Below, one piece after another: positions 48,865 through 61,174 of a DNA stretch of 64,000 nt (the stretch's first letter is position 1; each line of letters opens with the position of its first letter). Both the position numbers and the translations under genes were made by a program. The notes under the pieces were generated by a model, which did no database searches, had not been told where the DNA came from, and saw only the letters and a program-made list of their open reading frames with translations. The stretch is from assembly GCF_001625305.1 (NCBI RefSeq), contig NW_017804653.1, positions 323,446 to 387,445 on the forward strand, written 5' to 3'. Source of the stretch: Branchiostoma belcheri. Lineage: Eukaryota > Chordata > Leptocardii > Amphioxiformes > Branchiostomatidae.

Positions 48865-49387
48865 TTATGGGATCCATGTACAAAGAAAGACAAACTGGAA
48901 AGGGTACAGAACCAAGCTGCAAGATTCTGCACGAATAGTTATCAAATGGGTGCTAGTGTAACGGAAATGAAAAAAAAGAAACCTACAGTGGGGGTCGCTG
49001 GAAGACAGACGTAGAATGTCCAGACTGTGCATGATCTACAAAATGACTAATAAACTGGTGGACGTACCAACCACTAAGTATCTGAAACCAGCCCAGAAAA
49101 GAACAAGAAACAGTCATGCCGAATTCAAATATCAGAGTTATCAACCAAGAATTGAGGTATTCAAAAACTCGTATTTCCCAAGAACTATCGTAAACTGGAA
49201 CTCGTTGCCACCAAGCACAGTTGGAGCATCATCACTAGAAAGCTTTAAACAACTCCTGCAATTAAATGTGCAAAGATTGAGTGTAACAAGTCGTTCGGTG
49301 TACGTGATATAGCTAGCTGCGGCCGCGCTGCGTGCGTGCTGGTGTGTTCCGCCGAAGGGCGGTTATACCGGCTATACTGATACAGAT
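48865..49387 (+). mobile_element. 5'-truncated LINE 3' part
   Basis: Pieces of ORF2 C-terminus: KLERVQNQAARFCTN, RRRMSRLCMIYKMTNK, then PTTKYLKPAQKRTRNSH, NWNSLPPSTVGASS and LESFKQLLQLNVQ, stop near 49310. A 3' UTR (TAGCTAGCTGCGGCCGCGCT, CCGAAGGGCGGTTATACCGG) ends in ACTGATACAGATA. At least one frame break lies near 48975-49010. CR1/L2-like. Confidence 0.8.
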
Positions 49388-49959
49388 AAATGATGTAGCC
49401 CCAGCAAGGATAAAACATATGAATGGCGCTATGACGACTCTATGCTATTTCTAGACAGTTTTATTTTGTCTGGTAATCGGAAGCCTTCAGAATGCCGAGC
49501 GAGTCTCAACTCGGGTCAACAAGTCATACACACTCGGCACACAAGAAATACGACACCTGCCACAAATAGAAACATCTGATGTGGCCATTGGAACCCAACC
49601 ATTCAGTTGGAGTCAGACCAGAATACTTCACATAGCAACACGTGTACCGTAAGTTTCCCAAAGTACTGACTTATAATTAGACATATTTTATTTTTTATTT
49701 ATTTTCTAACCCTGGGGACAAGTACAACAAGATACACAAGATAAGGACAGGACATTAAAATCAACGTCGTCAACTCATTAAAATTACATGATACATACAC
49801 AAATTTAATTAGGTATAAAGGTACGGCATAACACAACAGAATAGCAGCAACAGCAAAATAACATATAAACCCCCAGACGATGCCATCACATACATGTATT
49901 TACAACAATTTTAGACCTTCAAATCCAATATAACAACATGTAGATGTAACGCATGTCTT

Positions 49960-50725
49960 GATACCTTAGTTCATTTAGCAAAGAGGTACGAAACAAGTAC
50001 ATACAAGTATGTACAGTCATGAATGTCGATGTTACCAAGCGTGTTCATTTTTCGTCAGAGAAAGCGTTGCACGAAGACGTTCATACCACACGTTAAAACG
50101 TACATGCCGTACGTTACACCACATGAATATGCGCAACGACGAATTTTCCAACCGACGAAACTTGCTTCCTACATACAAGTCACCACATAGCAAACGAGCT
50201 ATTGTAGTGACTATCGTTCGTTACCCCTAAGCTACCCTGAATGCCAAACTAGTATCGGGCCGTTAGCCGTCTTCCTTCGGCAGCCAAGAACCCTTCGCCC
50301 GCCTATCTAAATTACCGCTACGGGGGAGTTGAGCCCGAGGGGTTTGTCCGGCCCTATTACTAGTAATAGGCGGGCGAAGGGTTCTTAGCTGCCGAAGGAA
50401 AACGGCTAACGGCCCGATACTAGTTTGGCATCCAGGGTACCCCTAAGCCATATCTCATGTCAAACAGTTAACAAACATTTGTTAAAAGTAAGATGATTAC
50501 CTTAATGCAGAATTTGTATTTTGTGTATGAAAGTTATGTATAGGCATGACTTTTATGTGTAATTCCTCGAATCTCTTTTTTTAAATATTGTATAGTTGTG
50601 ACAGTGTATAATAGCTGTAATTGTAAATTTGTTCTGTTTCTTTACCTGTATATATTTTGTGTTGGAGCTCTGGAAGATTAGCCCGTTTAGGGGCTAAAAA
50701 GAATCTCAATAAATTAATCTAAACT
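49960..50725 (+). mobile_element. LINE 3' end, interrupted by a hairpin MITE
   Basis: The end GGAAGATTAGCCCGTTTAGG GGC then TCAATAAATTAATC (50665-50712) is the usual 3' terminus of CR1/L2-group LINEs. Upstream, a 73-codon frame at 50009-50230 (CRTLHHMNMRNDEF, LLPTYKSPHSKRA) may be ORF2 C-terminus, but I am unsure. The MITE at 50233-50439 splits it. Confidence 0.45.
50233..50439. mobile_element. Hairpin MITE with 9-bp target duplication
   Basis: Ends TACCCTGAATGCCAAACTAG and CTAGTTTGGCATCCAGGGTA. The arms (about 75 bp) pair almost fully (GGGCCGTTAGCCGT, AAGAACCCTTCGCCCGCCTA) around a 60-nt loop. Perfect 9-bp flanks CCCCTAAGC (50224-50232, 50440-50448) suggest a Mutator-like origin, as for 24618-24724. 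Confidence 0.8.
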
Positions 50726-51094
50726 AAAATAAGCCATTGGATTCTTTACACAAGCAAAATTATACATGTACATCACACCCTACAAGCTCTAATATAATAA
50801 ATCACCCCAGTAATTATTATTCATAATCAATTAGAAAACTTAAATAATCCTATTGTTAGTTTACTAGTTTTCAAATTTATACCCAAAGGTTTAAGGACTT
50901 AGAATTATATCCACATCTACTAGTAATATCGTTACATCATTTTATCAATAAAAGTATCCCCTTATAAATTTATTCTCGGTTAATTCTAGTTTTCAATTTT
51001 TTTAGCTGAAGCTAAGAGACTTAAACTAACCCCATAGCTGTCAGTATAAATCAATAAAAAGCAGATGTCGATTTTTTTTCTCTCTCATTCGAAT

Positions 51095-54000
51095 TCACGC
51101 TGCTAAAACGGAGATAAACTCCTCATAACTGATCATTCCATCTCCGGTGACGTCAACCATCTTCAAGATGTCGTCCACTTCTTGCGCGCTCATCCGGTAT
51201 CCTAGTGTCGTCATCACTTTTCTGTAAGGAGAAAGACACAAAAGAAAGGATAAAGATTACTGGGGTCGTGTGGCGTAGCGGCAGAGTGCTCGACTCGGAA
51301 CCAAGAGGTCCCGGGTTCGAGTCTTGACATGCCACCGATCTTGTGCCCGTGGGAAAGGCACTTTACACGACTTTCCTCACTTCGCTCAGGTGAAAATGAG
51401 TATGATATTGTCCCCTATATTGGTGGCGGCATTAATATAAGTTGAAAAAACTTGAGTGTGCCGTCACCAAGTCTTGTGATTACATGTTGGAATAAAAAAA
51501 ACTGCTAATATCTGGGTAGATTGTGGCGACAGTTTTTCGAGTCACACTCAAGCATCAGTGTCATGTCATATCCTAATGTCATCAACCTCCTGTCTGTTTT
51601 CAAACGGGAGAGACAGTGAATGACCGTTACAGTAAGGCATGTCATTCCGACAGTGTCTACAGCATGCATGGACGATGTATAAGGTTGTTCAAAACATGTT
51701 GTTATTCGTTCGCCCATACAAGACACCTCGTGCTGCTTTGCTCAAAAAGGCATGCACAACTGGCATCCATTCCTGCCAAGAAAAACATCATAGTGAATAG
51801 ATAAGTCCAGACAACATCAATTATATGCGACCTTGTACTATTTTAGTGGTTTTGGCAAGAGATCATAAATATAATCGAATTAGAAGTACCCTTAACACGC
51901 AAGAGGAAGGAAAACAAAGAAGCTCCAATGGAGCCAAGAAAAATAAAATATTGGATCATAACATCATGAATTTCGTCTGGGCAACGTCCATCAAATGTGA
52001 CCTCGTACTATTTTAGTGGTTCTGGCAAGAGATCATAAATATAATCGAATTAGATGTGCCCTTAACATGCTAGAAGAAGGAAAACAAAAAACCTCCGGTC
52101 GAGCCAAGAAAAATAAAATAGTGGATCATAACATCACGAATGTCGTCTGGGAAACGTCAATCATATTCGACCTTGTACTATTTCAGTGGTTCTGGCAAGA
52201 GATCATGAGTATAATTGAATTAGAAGTGCCCTCAACATGCTAGAAGAAGAAAAACAAAGAAGCTCCGGTCGAGCCAAGAATAATGAAATAGTGGACCATA
52301 ACATCATGAATGTTGTCTGGGCAACGTCAATCAAATGTGACCTTGTACTATTTCAGTGGTTTTGGCAAGAGATCATAAATATAATCGGAGTAGAAGTGCC
52401 CTCAACATGCTAGAAGAAGGAGAACAAAGAAGCTCCAATGGAGCCAAGAAAAACAAAATATTGGATCATAACATTATGAATGTCGTCTGGGCAACGTCAA
52501 TCATATTCGACCTTGTACTATTTCAATGGTTTTGGCAAGAGATCATAAATATTATCGAATTAGAAGTACCCCTAACACGCTAGAAGAAAACAAAGAAGTT
52601 CCAATGGAGCCAAGAATAATGAAATAGTGGATCATAACGTCATGAATTTCGTCTGGACGACGTCAATCAAATGTGACCTTGTACTATTTCCGTGGTTCTG
52701 GCAAGAGATCATCAATATAATCGAATTAGAAGTACCCTCAACATGCTAGAAGAAGGAAAACAAAGAAGCTCCAATGGAGCCAAGAAAAATAAAATATTGG
52801 ATCATAACATCATGAATTTCGTCTGGGCAACGTCCATCAAATGTGACCTTGTACTATTTCCGTAGTTTTGGCAGGAGAACAAAAAATAATGACCTTCAAA
52901 CCGAACAGTAGGAAAACAAACAAGTTCGTGTACTTAAACTTGAACGGTTGAATATGTTCTCTTGTGGAGAGATGTGATTTTAATCGGGTACAAGATTACA
53001 TAATTGCTGGTTTTATATGTTAATGTAACAGGATTAGTGAGTTTTGGTCAGAAATAGCATTTGTATCGGCACGACACAATTGTTTTTAAATGCACAGAGG
53101 GAAAACAAGCTAAGCTTGCTGTCCGTTGTACTCCTAAACACCATAGGGTAGTCCATGTCTAACTCTAAGTGGCCAACAGGGAACGCAAACGTCTGTACCT
53201 AAACTCGGTTGCCCGTATGTACCCCGACCCTTCCCTGTCGAACATTTGGAACGCCACTCTCAGATCGTCGGCAGCGTGTTCCTGCTCTGCTTGGTACATT
53301 AATCTGGAGAAAGAAAAAAAATATACAAAAACCTATCAAAAACCCTTCACCACTTTAATAGAGGCACGCTATGCGCAGAAACAAACAACTGCAGTATGGC
53401 GCTAGGTCATCTTAACTTATTTTTTAGTTAAATCACTTCTCTATTGACACGGCAAGACCTACAATCTTACCAATTCCAAGTTGTACAGAAACAAAAAAAT
53501 TCTCTTGGCCTGCCCAGTATACAGAGTGATTACTGACAAACACCGAAATTAGGACAGTCCTGAGTTGTGCAAGCAAAGTCTGCCCATTCTCAAAAGTACA
53601 GAAGTTGTTGAACACATTCTGGCATTATTTGATGAACATCTTGAACAGTACAAAGTACAAAGATGGTTTGTCCATAGACAAAGATAGGTTAACTCTCTCC
53701 CAACTGCTTTACACCTGTAAAGTTTTCAATTGTTTATTTGATCGCCTTGTAACTTTTTCTAGATCTTAAGATCTACATGTTGCAGAGCTTGATTCTGTCG
53801 CCAAACGAATGTAGGACGGAAGTAAAATAACAAAGAGAGGCTTCACCTCCTGACGATGTTGCAGAAGTCGTCGAAGTGGACCACCCCGGACCCGTCATCG
53901 ATGTCCCTGCGGATGGAGATGATCTGTTCCTCCGTAGGGTTCAGTCCCAGCATCCGCAGCGCTCGGAACAAGTCGTGGATGTCCATCTACCAAAAAAAAA

Positions 54001-54611
54001 AAAAACAATAGTTCAAAGGACACAATCATCCGTGATATGCAGTATGACTAAAGTGTTTGAACCCCTTTTCAACTGCGGACATGTCAAATTTTGGACAAAT
54101 CCATCGAAAGGTGTAAGAAAGTCCAAGACAAAAATGTTGTTCAAAGTACAATAGTCTCATCTTAGCCAAAGGCCATTGTAGCATTTGCTCATGAATTTTG
54201 TAAATAAGGTCCTGCTTGTCCTGGTTTATATTTAACATTGCTCAACATTTTTAAACGCCTCAAGAATTATACAACTTAATTACAATTTTTTTCTCATGAA
54301 TTATACACACTAGGTACAAAAGGCAAATGTGGTAAAACTACCAACACCATTGCTCCTGTATGCATGCCATCCTTACCAGTTTGCCTGGCCCGTATACTCG
54401 AGAAAAAAAGGAGCGTAGCTTGCTACTAATGCTACAAGATGTCGTAACCAAATAAAGGCTTTTCGCGCTGGTCTTGCTTACTGATGCAAGAAATTCTCCA
54501 TGATCCACTCTGTCTTACCTTTCCCGTTTTCTTCTTGTCGTATTTTATGAAGGCCTCCTGAAGGGTCGCGGACAAGGAGTCTTGCCTGCTGTAAGTCGGT
54601 CGTCTTGACAT
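51095..54611 (-). CDS. Calmodulin-like four-EF-hand protein
   Basis: Minus-strand exons 54611-54519, 53986-53847, 53303-53199, 51221-51095; phases 0, 2, 2 agree; 465 nt, 154 residues. After a basic N-terminus (MSRRPTYSRQDS) come four EF-hand units. EF1 (YDKKKTGKMDIHDLF) and EF2 (IDDGSGVVHFDDF) lack key loop acids: K at position 3 in EF1, and I at position 1 in EF2. EF3 (DREGSGYIRATEF) and EF4 (DVTGDGMISYEEF) keep D1, G6, I8 and E12. So calcium probably binds only to the C-terminal lobe. The protein should act as a small cytosolic calcium sensor or a structural subunit, like calmodulin-related light chains. Intron 3 holds a SINE and a 170-bp tandem array. Confidence 0.9.
51262..51501 (+). mobile_element. 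tRNA-derived SINE with A tail
   Basis: GGGTCGTGTGGCGTAGCGGC (box A), GGTCCCGGGTTCGAGTCTTG (box B), the same body and end (TTACATGTTGGAATAAAAAA) as 45237-45494. In intron 3 of the EF-hand gene, opposite strand. Confidence 0.9.
51825..52872 (+). repeat. ~170-bp tandem array, six units
   Basis: Six units plus a partial, starting at about 51840, 52010, 52180, 52350, 52520, 52690: GACCTTGTACTATTT, GGTT(T/C)TGGCAAGAGATCAT, TATAATCGAATTAGAAGT, GGAGCCAAGAAAAATAAAAT, CATAACATCATGAAT. Units differ by a few percent with small indels. Repeated 60-75-codon frames are artefacts. Inside intron 3 of the EF-hand gene. Confidence 0.9.
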
Positions 54612-54829
54612 CTTGAACTCCTCTTAAGACTTTACAGAAGACGGTTCGTCGTAGCTCCGTAGTTTCGATTCCTTCCCGATGGTCGATCCAGCCAGGCTGG
54701 TTACATGTGACAGCACAGACACAGCATACAGGTAGGCAAGAGTGTGGATAAACGTTAATGCTGGTTCAGTTGCTTCCGTGACAGCCCATGGATAAAGCCG
54801 CCTTTATCCCACATCGTCCGACAGTCTCA

Positions 54830-54919
54830 TTATAAAAACATCAATACAGCCGACATCACCACCATCATGGTAAACAGGGCCAGGAACCCCGTCTTTTGCA
54901 GGTAGTAAAGCTTACGCAT
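54830..54919 (-). CDS. Possible 29-residue membrane microprotein
   Basis: GTCACCATGCG at 54919 is a good start context. The frame encodes MRKLYYLQKTGFLALF then TMMVVMSAVLMFL, a basic start and one hydrophobic segment, then TAA. It resembles the signal-anchor start of Golgi enzymes but stops at once. It lies about 220 bp upstream of the EF-hand start on the same strand. The longer frame that includes it runs into the 55-kb minisatellite and is not believed. Confidence 0.25.
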   Translation of the reverse strand: MRKLYYLQKTGFLALFTMMVVMSAVLMFL

Positions 54920-55019
54920 GGTGACTTTATGTTTCAGGTGGATATCCGGAAAAGGAAAAACCGTGCGCGGCCTTTGCTTTCGCCCCTGTCCTCCGTCACT
55001 CGCGTCTTTTCTCCTACCT

Positions 55020-55385
55020 GGAATGAACGACAGCATGACAGCATAAGATGGATGACAGCATGAAATGACAGTGCCACAGCATGGAATGATAGCACGACAC
55101 CATATAATATGAACGACGTCGACAGCACGACAGCATAGAACGACAGCATAACAGCATGAAATGTACAACAGCACGACAGCATAAAACTGGATGACAGCAC
55201 GACAGCATAATGCTAGATGACAGAACGACAGCAATGAATGAAAGCACTACAGCACGAGATACGAGATGGATGACAGTGCGACAGCATGAAAATAGATGAC
55301 AGCACGACAGCAATGAATGACATGTGCAGCACGACAGCATGGAATCAACGACAGCACGACAGCATGAACGACAGCACGACAGCAA
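55020..55385. repeat. Minisatellite of GACAGCACGACAGCAT units
   Basis: About twenty degenerate units of 15-25 bp (ATGACAGCACGACAGCAT, with inserts such as AATGAATGA). Open frames rich in Cys/Ser on the minus strand follow from the repeat. Confidence 0.85.
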
Positions 55386-55389
55386 AAGA

Positions 55390-56390
55390 ACGATTGACCA
55401 CATGAGATGAACAGCTTTAATGCATAAAATGTACGCTAGTGCTAGGTATTACAAAGATAAGTATGAGAATCTGAATTTGACTGTTGGGCTTCGAACTCTT
55501 GACCCCCTGGTCCAGGATCAGGGTCGATGTCTATCTTTATACTGGCGTGCACTTAAATCCTTCTTATGACTGATACAGATCACCCAGCATGCTGCGGACA
55601 ATCTCGTCTCTTTCGACCAACGTTACGTTGTTTTTTGCGCGTTAGAATGACTGACGTACCACAATCAAGAGAAGATAAGTCAATCTCTAACCGAGACGAC
55701 CCAAAGGCTAGCTAACAAAGGGGCTGTGGGGAGGGCCAATTTTCCAGTCTCGCGATGGAACGATCGTTTTAACACGTGCCCTGACCTCGCCGTGGATAGT
55801 TTTGACACGTGTCCTAACCCTGGCCCGTTTTGACACGTGCCCCGACCCCACGGACTGAATGTCCATCTCTGGTGTCTAAATCCCGACCATAGACTATGAC
55901 GTATAATGGATTGAGTAACAGCCTCAATAACATGTTGGTAAGTATTTTGAACCATTTTATATAGAGAGAATGCTACATGTACTTGACCCATTATAAAAGC
56001 CATCTAGCATCACACGTTGTCTCAGCAAAAATGCAGTAAGACCACTATACAAGTACATTACAAGTACATTACATTACAAGTAAAGTCTTGCATTTTTAAA
56101 AGAATGCTCTATTGCAATGTAGCTTGAATACATTGCTGTGAACTGTCTTCCCAACTGTCTCCTCAAGTAGCCTGAATTATGATAGCCTCAATATTACGTT
56201 CCGCACGTTCCAATATGGTGCTGTTTCGAATAACATTTGCCCAGAGGTAAGCTTACTGAAGCTGCTACAGTTCTCAATGGCTGCGCCTAGGGAAACTGAA
56301 CCGCATTCCGATGCAACGCGAAGTCCAGAATCTGTTTCAAGACTCCTTAATGAAAATGCAAGGCCGAGATTAAAGCAGGCACTCAGCAGC
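55390..56390. other. Unassigned interval
   Basis: No gene supported. A short direct repeat TTTTGACACGTG(C/T)CC occurs at about 55798 and 55828 with a relative (TTTTAACACGTGCCC) at 55767: three CACGTG E-box-type sites. Confidence 0.4.
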
Positions 56391-56393
56391 CCC

Positions 56394-56810
56394 AAGCAAA
56401 TTTGATCCAAATCTTACAGTCACAGTCATTAGTAACACAGAACATGCTTCCAAATGCTACGAATACACGAATAAAAATAACTGAATTAGGCTACTCTTCT
56501 AACTGTATAGCAAGTGCGAAGGATTCTAACAAAATATCAAAAGAGTAACTCAAGTGTAAGCAAATTTGATCAAAATCTTAGTCATAAGTAACACATAACA
56601 TACTCAACCAAGGCTACCCTTCTAACTGTATATAGCAAGTGCTAGGGATACTGACGATTGTACAGTAGGCAATGTTAAAACAGCAACTGAGGTGCAAGCA
56701 AATTTGCTCAAAATCTTAGTCATTTGTAACACAGAACATACTCACCCAAGGCTACTCTTCTAACTGCATAGCAAGTGCTAGTGGTACTGGCAATGGTACT
56801 GTAGACAATA
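56394..56810 (+). repeat. Tandem repeat, three diverged units
   Basis: Units begin AAGCAAATTTGATC at 56394, 56558 and 56696 and share AATCTTAGTCAT, AACACAGAACATACTCA, CTTCTAACTGTATAGCAAGT. Lengths are about 164 and 138 bp. Confidence 0.75.
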
Positions 56811-57261
56811 TTTCGTTCAGGAAATTCTTGCTCAAATATAACGCCCAAGACAAACTACCTCCATTTGGAAACCAATATCTCTTCTAAGCAATTCTTGCTG
56901 CGATACAAATGACAAGCGCTACCAGACTTATCACCTAACTGCACACAATTCATTGAGAAGTATTTCTCACCACATTCAAAACAGCGTTCTCCCCACCAAA
57001 GTCAATCAGCTCTAAATTCCTCCCCGTTAGATCGTCCACACCACACTTCACCCTCCGCCTCCCTCCGTCTCTCTCCCGTCTGTTATAGAGCTTTTCTACG
57101 TTCACTCTGAGCTAAATATAACACGGCAATGACCTCTCCCTACGTGCAGCCCTGACACACTGTGGACTGGAGTAACACTAGCTGAGGGGTGACGTGATCT
57201 GGGAAACGTAAGGACTGACCGTACGTGGATTCCTATCGCGTGATCTGACGTTTTCAGATAA

Positions 57262-57613
57262 GGCCACACCAATTTAATTCCTTGGTTAACGGATTCGCCC
57301 GCTTCATTTTTTTCTGATTTGCAAAAAAAAAAAAAACGATCAGAATCAACTGCAAAATGTGCAAAAAATAGTCCTTTTCTTACTAGTTGTTGAAGTTATT
57401 CCATCTCTCAATGCAATGGTATCATTAAAAGTTCAAAATTCATTGTTTTAATTTTGAACCAGCCTGGTGTGTTGACTTCATGGCTCCTATCGTACCATTT
57501 TGGGCCATAATAGGATGCCTATAGGCATGTATTTATTTTCATTTTTCTTCGCCCGCCCGCTCCATTACTTTTCTAGAAAAATCCGTTAACCAAGAAATTA
57601 AATTGGTGTGGCC
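57262..57613. mobile_element. PIF/Harbinger-type MITE
   Basis: Ends GGCCACACCAATTTAATTCC and GAAATTAAATTGGTGTGGCC with TAA flanks (57259-57261, 57614-57616). Inner TGGTTAACGGAT / ATCCGTTAACCA is also inverted. The core is related to 15565-15890 in reverse. Confidence 0.85.
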
Positions 57614-57616
57614 TAA

Positions 57617-59404
57617 CGTCAGTCTTGCTCGAAGGTCAATGAATGAAAGATATATCTCTATTCTACGTTAAAGCCCTCACAAGTTAAGTACAGGTCATGA
57701 CCAAACAGAAAAACATTACAGTAATATCTTGCTAAAACTATACATACTAATGCAAACTATTGTTTTTGAGGTTCAGCTTCTCGTATCTTGAGGCAGCTGT
57801 AGGTGCATTAACATATGGAGCTAATGATACATGGGTTGTCAAGTTTAATAAGGAATACGTGCGAATTTTTCTGTTTTATCTAAAAGTCTAAAGCTAGGCA
57901 ATAGAGAGAGCAGTTGTGTTTTATTATTATTTTTTACTAAAACATCATCATTAGATAGAAAGCTTACAAATGTGATCTATGTGGCAGAGACTGTCATTCT
58001 AGTATAGGATATTCAGCCATAGCCATAGCTGTAGGGCTGATATCAATTAGGATTTTACCATGGTCAATATAAACTGAAGGAGGCCATATATTAGATAGAT
58101 TCGGTTCTATTAACTGCTAAAAGATGACAGGATATGGACTCTCGGCTCTTGTAATAAAGAAATGTTTTGATTCTTTTCTTCAGGCATTTGTGGTTTTCCT
58201 GGTTCAACTATATCACGGTATTCGTCATCAGTACATACAACATACTGTTGCAATGCAAAACGATTTTGATAAGAAATTCAAGGCTTTACCGTCGCCAACG
58301 GAAGAGGGAAATGTCCAAAAACCCTTTTTCAGTTTATGATCCAACAACAAATCATGTGATAACATAACGTGGAAGAGGTACTATATCTTTCGTGAAAATG
58401 CTTTCATGACCAAGAGAAGCTTTTGAAGCCATGGTACCCTTAACATTCACGGGTTTTGTTGCAGTTTATTCTTATGTGGTGTCTTTTTCGTGTTTCACAG
58501 AGACCCTAACTACGATTCTTTTTTCAGAGAAGCCCATACAAATTTGCATCATTAAAGGTTGACTTTGTGAATGAATCCTAGCCTGAATATAAAGCCAAAA
58601 CATTTCTTTTACAACCCCATTCAGTACATGATGATACTATCAAAAGGATAAAAAGCGTTCCCAATAATAAACAGTAAATCTAATGATACCTTTCTACTAT
58701 TGGGAATAAACCACATAATAATATCTTTCATCTATAACGTGTTAATGATTAAAGGCATCCAATGCGATTTCAGGGCTGCAAAACTGGTATATTTCTGAAT
58801 AAGGCAATCTGCTTTACATTAGCACATTTGAGCCAATATTTCATACTTTGGGCTTTTAAACTGCAGAAACAAACCCCAAGATGGGTCCTTTATTTTCTGG
58901 GAGATACCCTAAAACTCAGCCCAAGGCCCTTCCAGTAACCATTTTCCATCAGAATGTTGGGAATTTTTTGCTCCATGAGGGTCAATATAAAATGGGATAG
59001 TGTGGTTTCAACTCAGTATGTAGAAAACTGACTAGAATATTGGCTTTGAAAAATCGGGTTTTCAAGCCCTAAAAACTGCACTGGATACCTTTAAGCCCTT
59101 AAACCAGCACCAGGCACCACCTATAAATAATTCACACTAATCCCCATACCATGTTCATGTACACACCCTTTCATGACTAATATGATTACATCATGGCGTT
59201 CTTTATAGATACCCAGGACTACTTGCGGTCATGACATGTCCCTGGTGACGTATGCATGACGTAGGCACTACGATGCTGACGTCACAACTAAGCCCATAGT
59301 ATAAGGTTTAAGGAAATATTACATCTATGTCATTAACGTTATGGTATAGGCTACGTCTTAAGCGTACATACAGCGTACGATAAGATAGCCTACATGCTGT
59401 AGAG
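57617..59404. other. Unassigned interval
   Basis: AT-rich; a 71-codon frame at 58124-58339 has no motif. I see no exon structure. Confidence 0.4.
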
Positions 59405-59740
59405 TAACAAACTGGTGGACGTACCAACCACTAAGTATCTGATACCAGCCCAGAAAAGAACAAGAAACAGTCATGCTTTCGAATGTCAGAGTTATCAACC
59501 AAGACTTGAGGTGTTCAAAAACACGTATTTCCCCAGAGCTATCGTACAGTGGAACTCGTTGCCACCAAGCACAGTTGGGGCATCATCACTAGAAAGCTTT
59601 AAACAACTCCTGCAATTAAATGTGCAAAGATTGTGCGTGTAACAAGTTGTTCGGTGTGATTTAGCTAGCTGCCGCCGCGCCGCGTGCCTGCGAAGCTGGT
59701 GTGTTACGCCGAAGGGCGGTTGTACGTTGATATACTCAAA
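59405..59740 (+). mobile_element. LINE 3' end fragment
   Basis: The frame gives VDVPTTKYLIPAQKRTRNSH, WNSLPPSTVGASS and ESFKQLLQLNVQ, then TAGCTAGCTGCCGCCGCGCC and CCGAAGGGCGGTTG. Same family as 48865 and 43370; the tail is cut short. Confidence 0.75.
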
Positions 59741-59744
59741 TTTA

Positions 59745-60963
59745 CTCAAATTATTTCACAGGAGTTTGAAGGAATTTTCTACCTGAAAACTCAGATGTTG
59801 CACCTTAAGATTAAACCCTACTAGGCTTCTACATAAAGAATTTTATGATGACTATCGTTTCACTATTCATGATATACAATTGTTACTTTGCTATTTGTTG
59901 GAAATCTCCGCCTTCAGTCAAATAACTTTTCAAACCAGGAAGAAAACCTGACTGCCGGATGTGAATGCACCTTAGGGTAAACCACATCCTCAATTTGTCA
60001 CAACTTGAAAGAACTCGCGGAAGCGTAACTCCGCTAAAAGGATTTGGTGAAAAATTACCCTGCTTAAAAGCACTTTGCCATCCGAACGTGAAAGGGTTGA
60101 ATAAAGGAACATTCCTCCGATAGCCCGAAGAATTCTTCCTATATAAAATTGAAACAACAAGCTACAAGCTCTTATCATACCAATTCAGGTGGAATACTAT
60201 GTCAGGGCTTAATAAATGATGGGTTCTTGTTATGCATTTCAGATCCAGTTATAGTCAATATTATGGTCATGCTAAGTATGCATTAAAGGGTTACAAATTG
60301 GGTGCAAGAAATAGCCTTATCTATATCTAAATATTGCATTGTCTACCAAAAATACACATGTGACAATTTCGTTGTCTGGCAAAGATTCTTGCATATACGT
60401 GACGTGACTTGCAGAAAAGCCACCTGAAGCAGTGAAGCATTGCCTATAAAAGACCGTGACAGTGTCAGGCTACATAGTATTATACTAGGTCACAAAATGT
60501 CGATGTATGAAGTAGGTTTATTGTGCGTAACAAAAATGGCAGTTTTAGTGCTGGAATTGCGTCTCAAGAGAATTCAGACCAAATCTCCAGAAGGCAAGCT
60601 GTGCGTTCTATTTCAGGGAAAGAGCATTTGCTTTAAAGTGAATGCAAAATATTGCTTCAAACGTGCCTGGGGTACAAGAAAATTGACAAGCTGGGTTTGA
60701 AGGATTTTACGCGCGCTGATGGCGTATTGACATCCTTCAAACTTCAAAAGCATCGTTAGGGCGCCCAGCAGACTTGAAATTCACGACTTGTTCCTTCCCA
60801 AGGACTTTCAGCGAAGTAGCACAATTTGCATGGATGGGTTTCATCAGTCACAAATTTACACATCAAACCTAGAAAAACAGCATCAAAGCCATTATAAAAT
60901 CTTCACCGACAGGACAAAAACAACGATGAAGTATGGATTTGACTTGATAAGTTAACATGTTCC
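59745..60963. other. Unassigned interval up to the gap
   Basis: A plus-strand frame at 60440-60700 has no known motif. No repeat end recognised. Confidence 0.4.
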
Positions 60964-60983
60964 NNNNNNNNNNNNNNNNNNNN
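60964..60983. other. Assembly gap, 20 N
   Basis: Twenty undetermined bases; the true size is unknown. Confidence 0.99.
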
Positions 60984-61174
60984 AAACATTTTCCCTCAGA
61001 ATTATTCGTTTGCGACGGGTTAGACTATCCATAACGCATGTTATCAAACCAGTAGCAATAATAGAACATATTAAAACAGCTATAGAAGTCGCTTAATCGT
61101 TTAAGGCCCTGTTACAACAATTTTTCTCCGCATTTTCTTCCAACTTGGTTGGCCGACAGCTAACAGGTGCATGT

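Noticed and set aside
51825-52583. Repeated 63-75-codon frames (VLARDHKYNR...)
   Set aside because: They are the same frame of each 170-bp satellite unit and lack any domain.
54830-55403. Cysteine-rich frames of about 90-130 codons on the minus strand
   Set aside because: They follow the GACAGCACGACAGCAT minisatellite; composition is that of the repeat.
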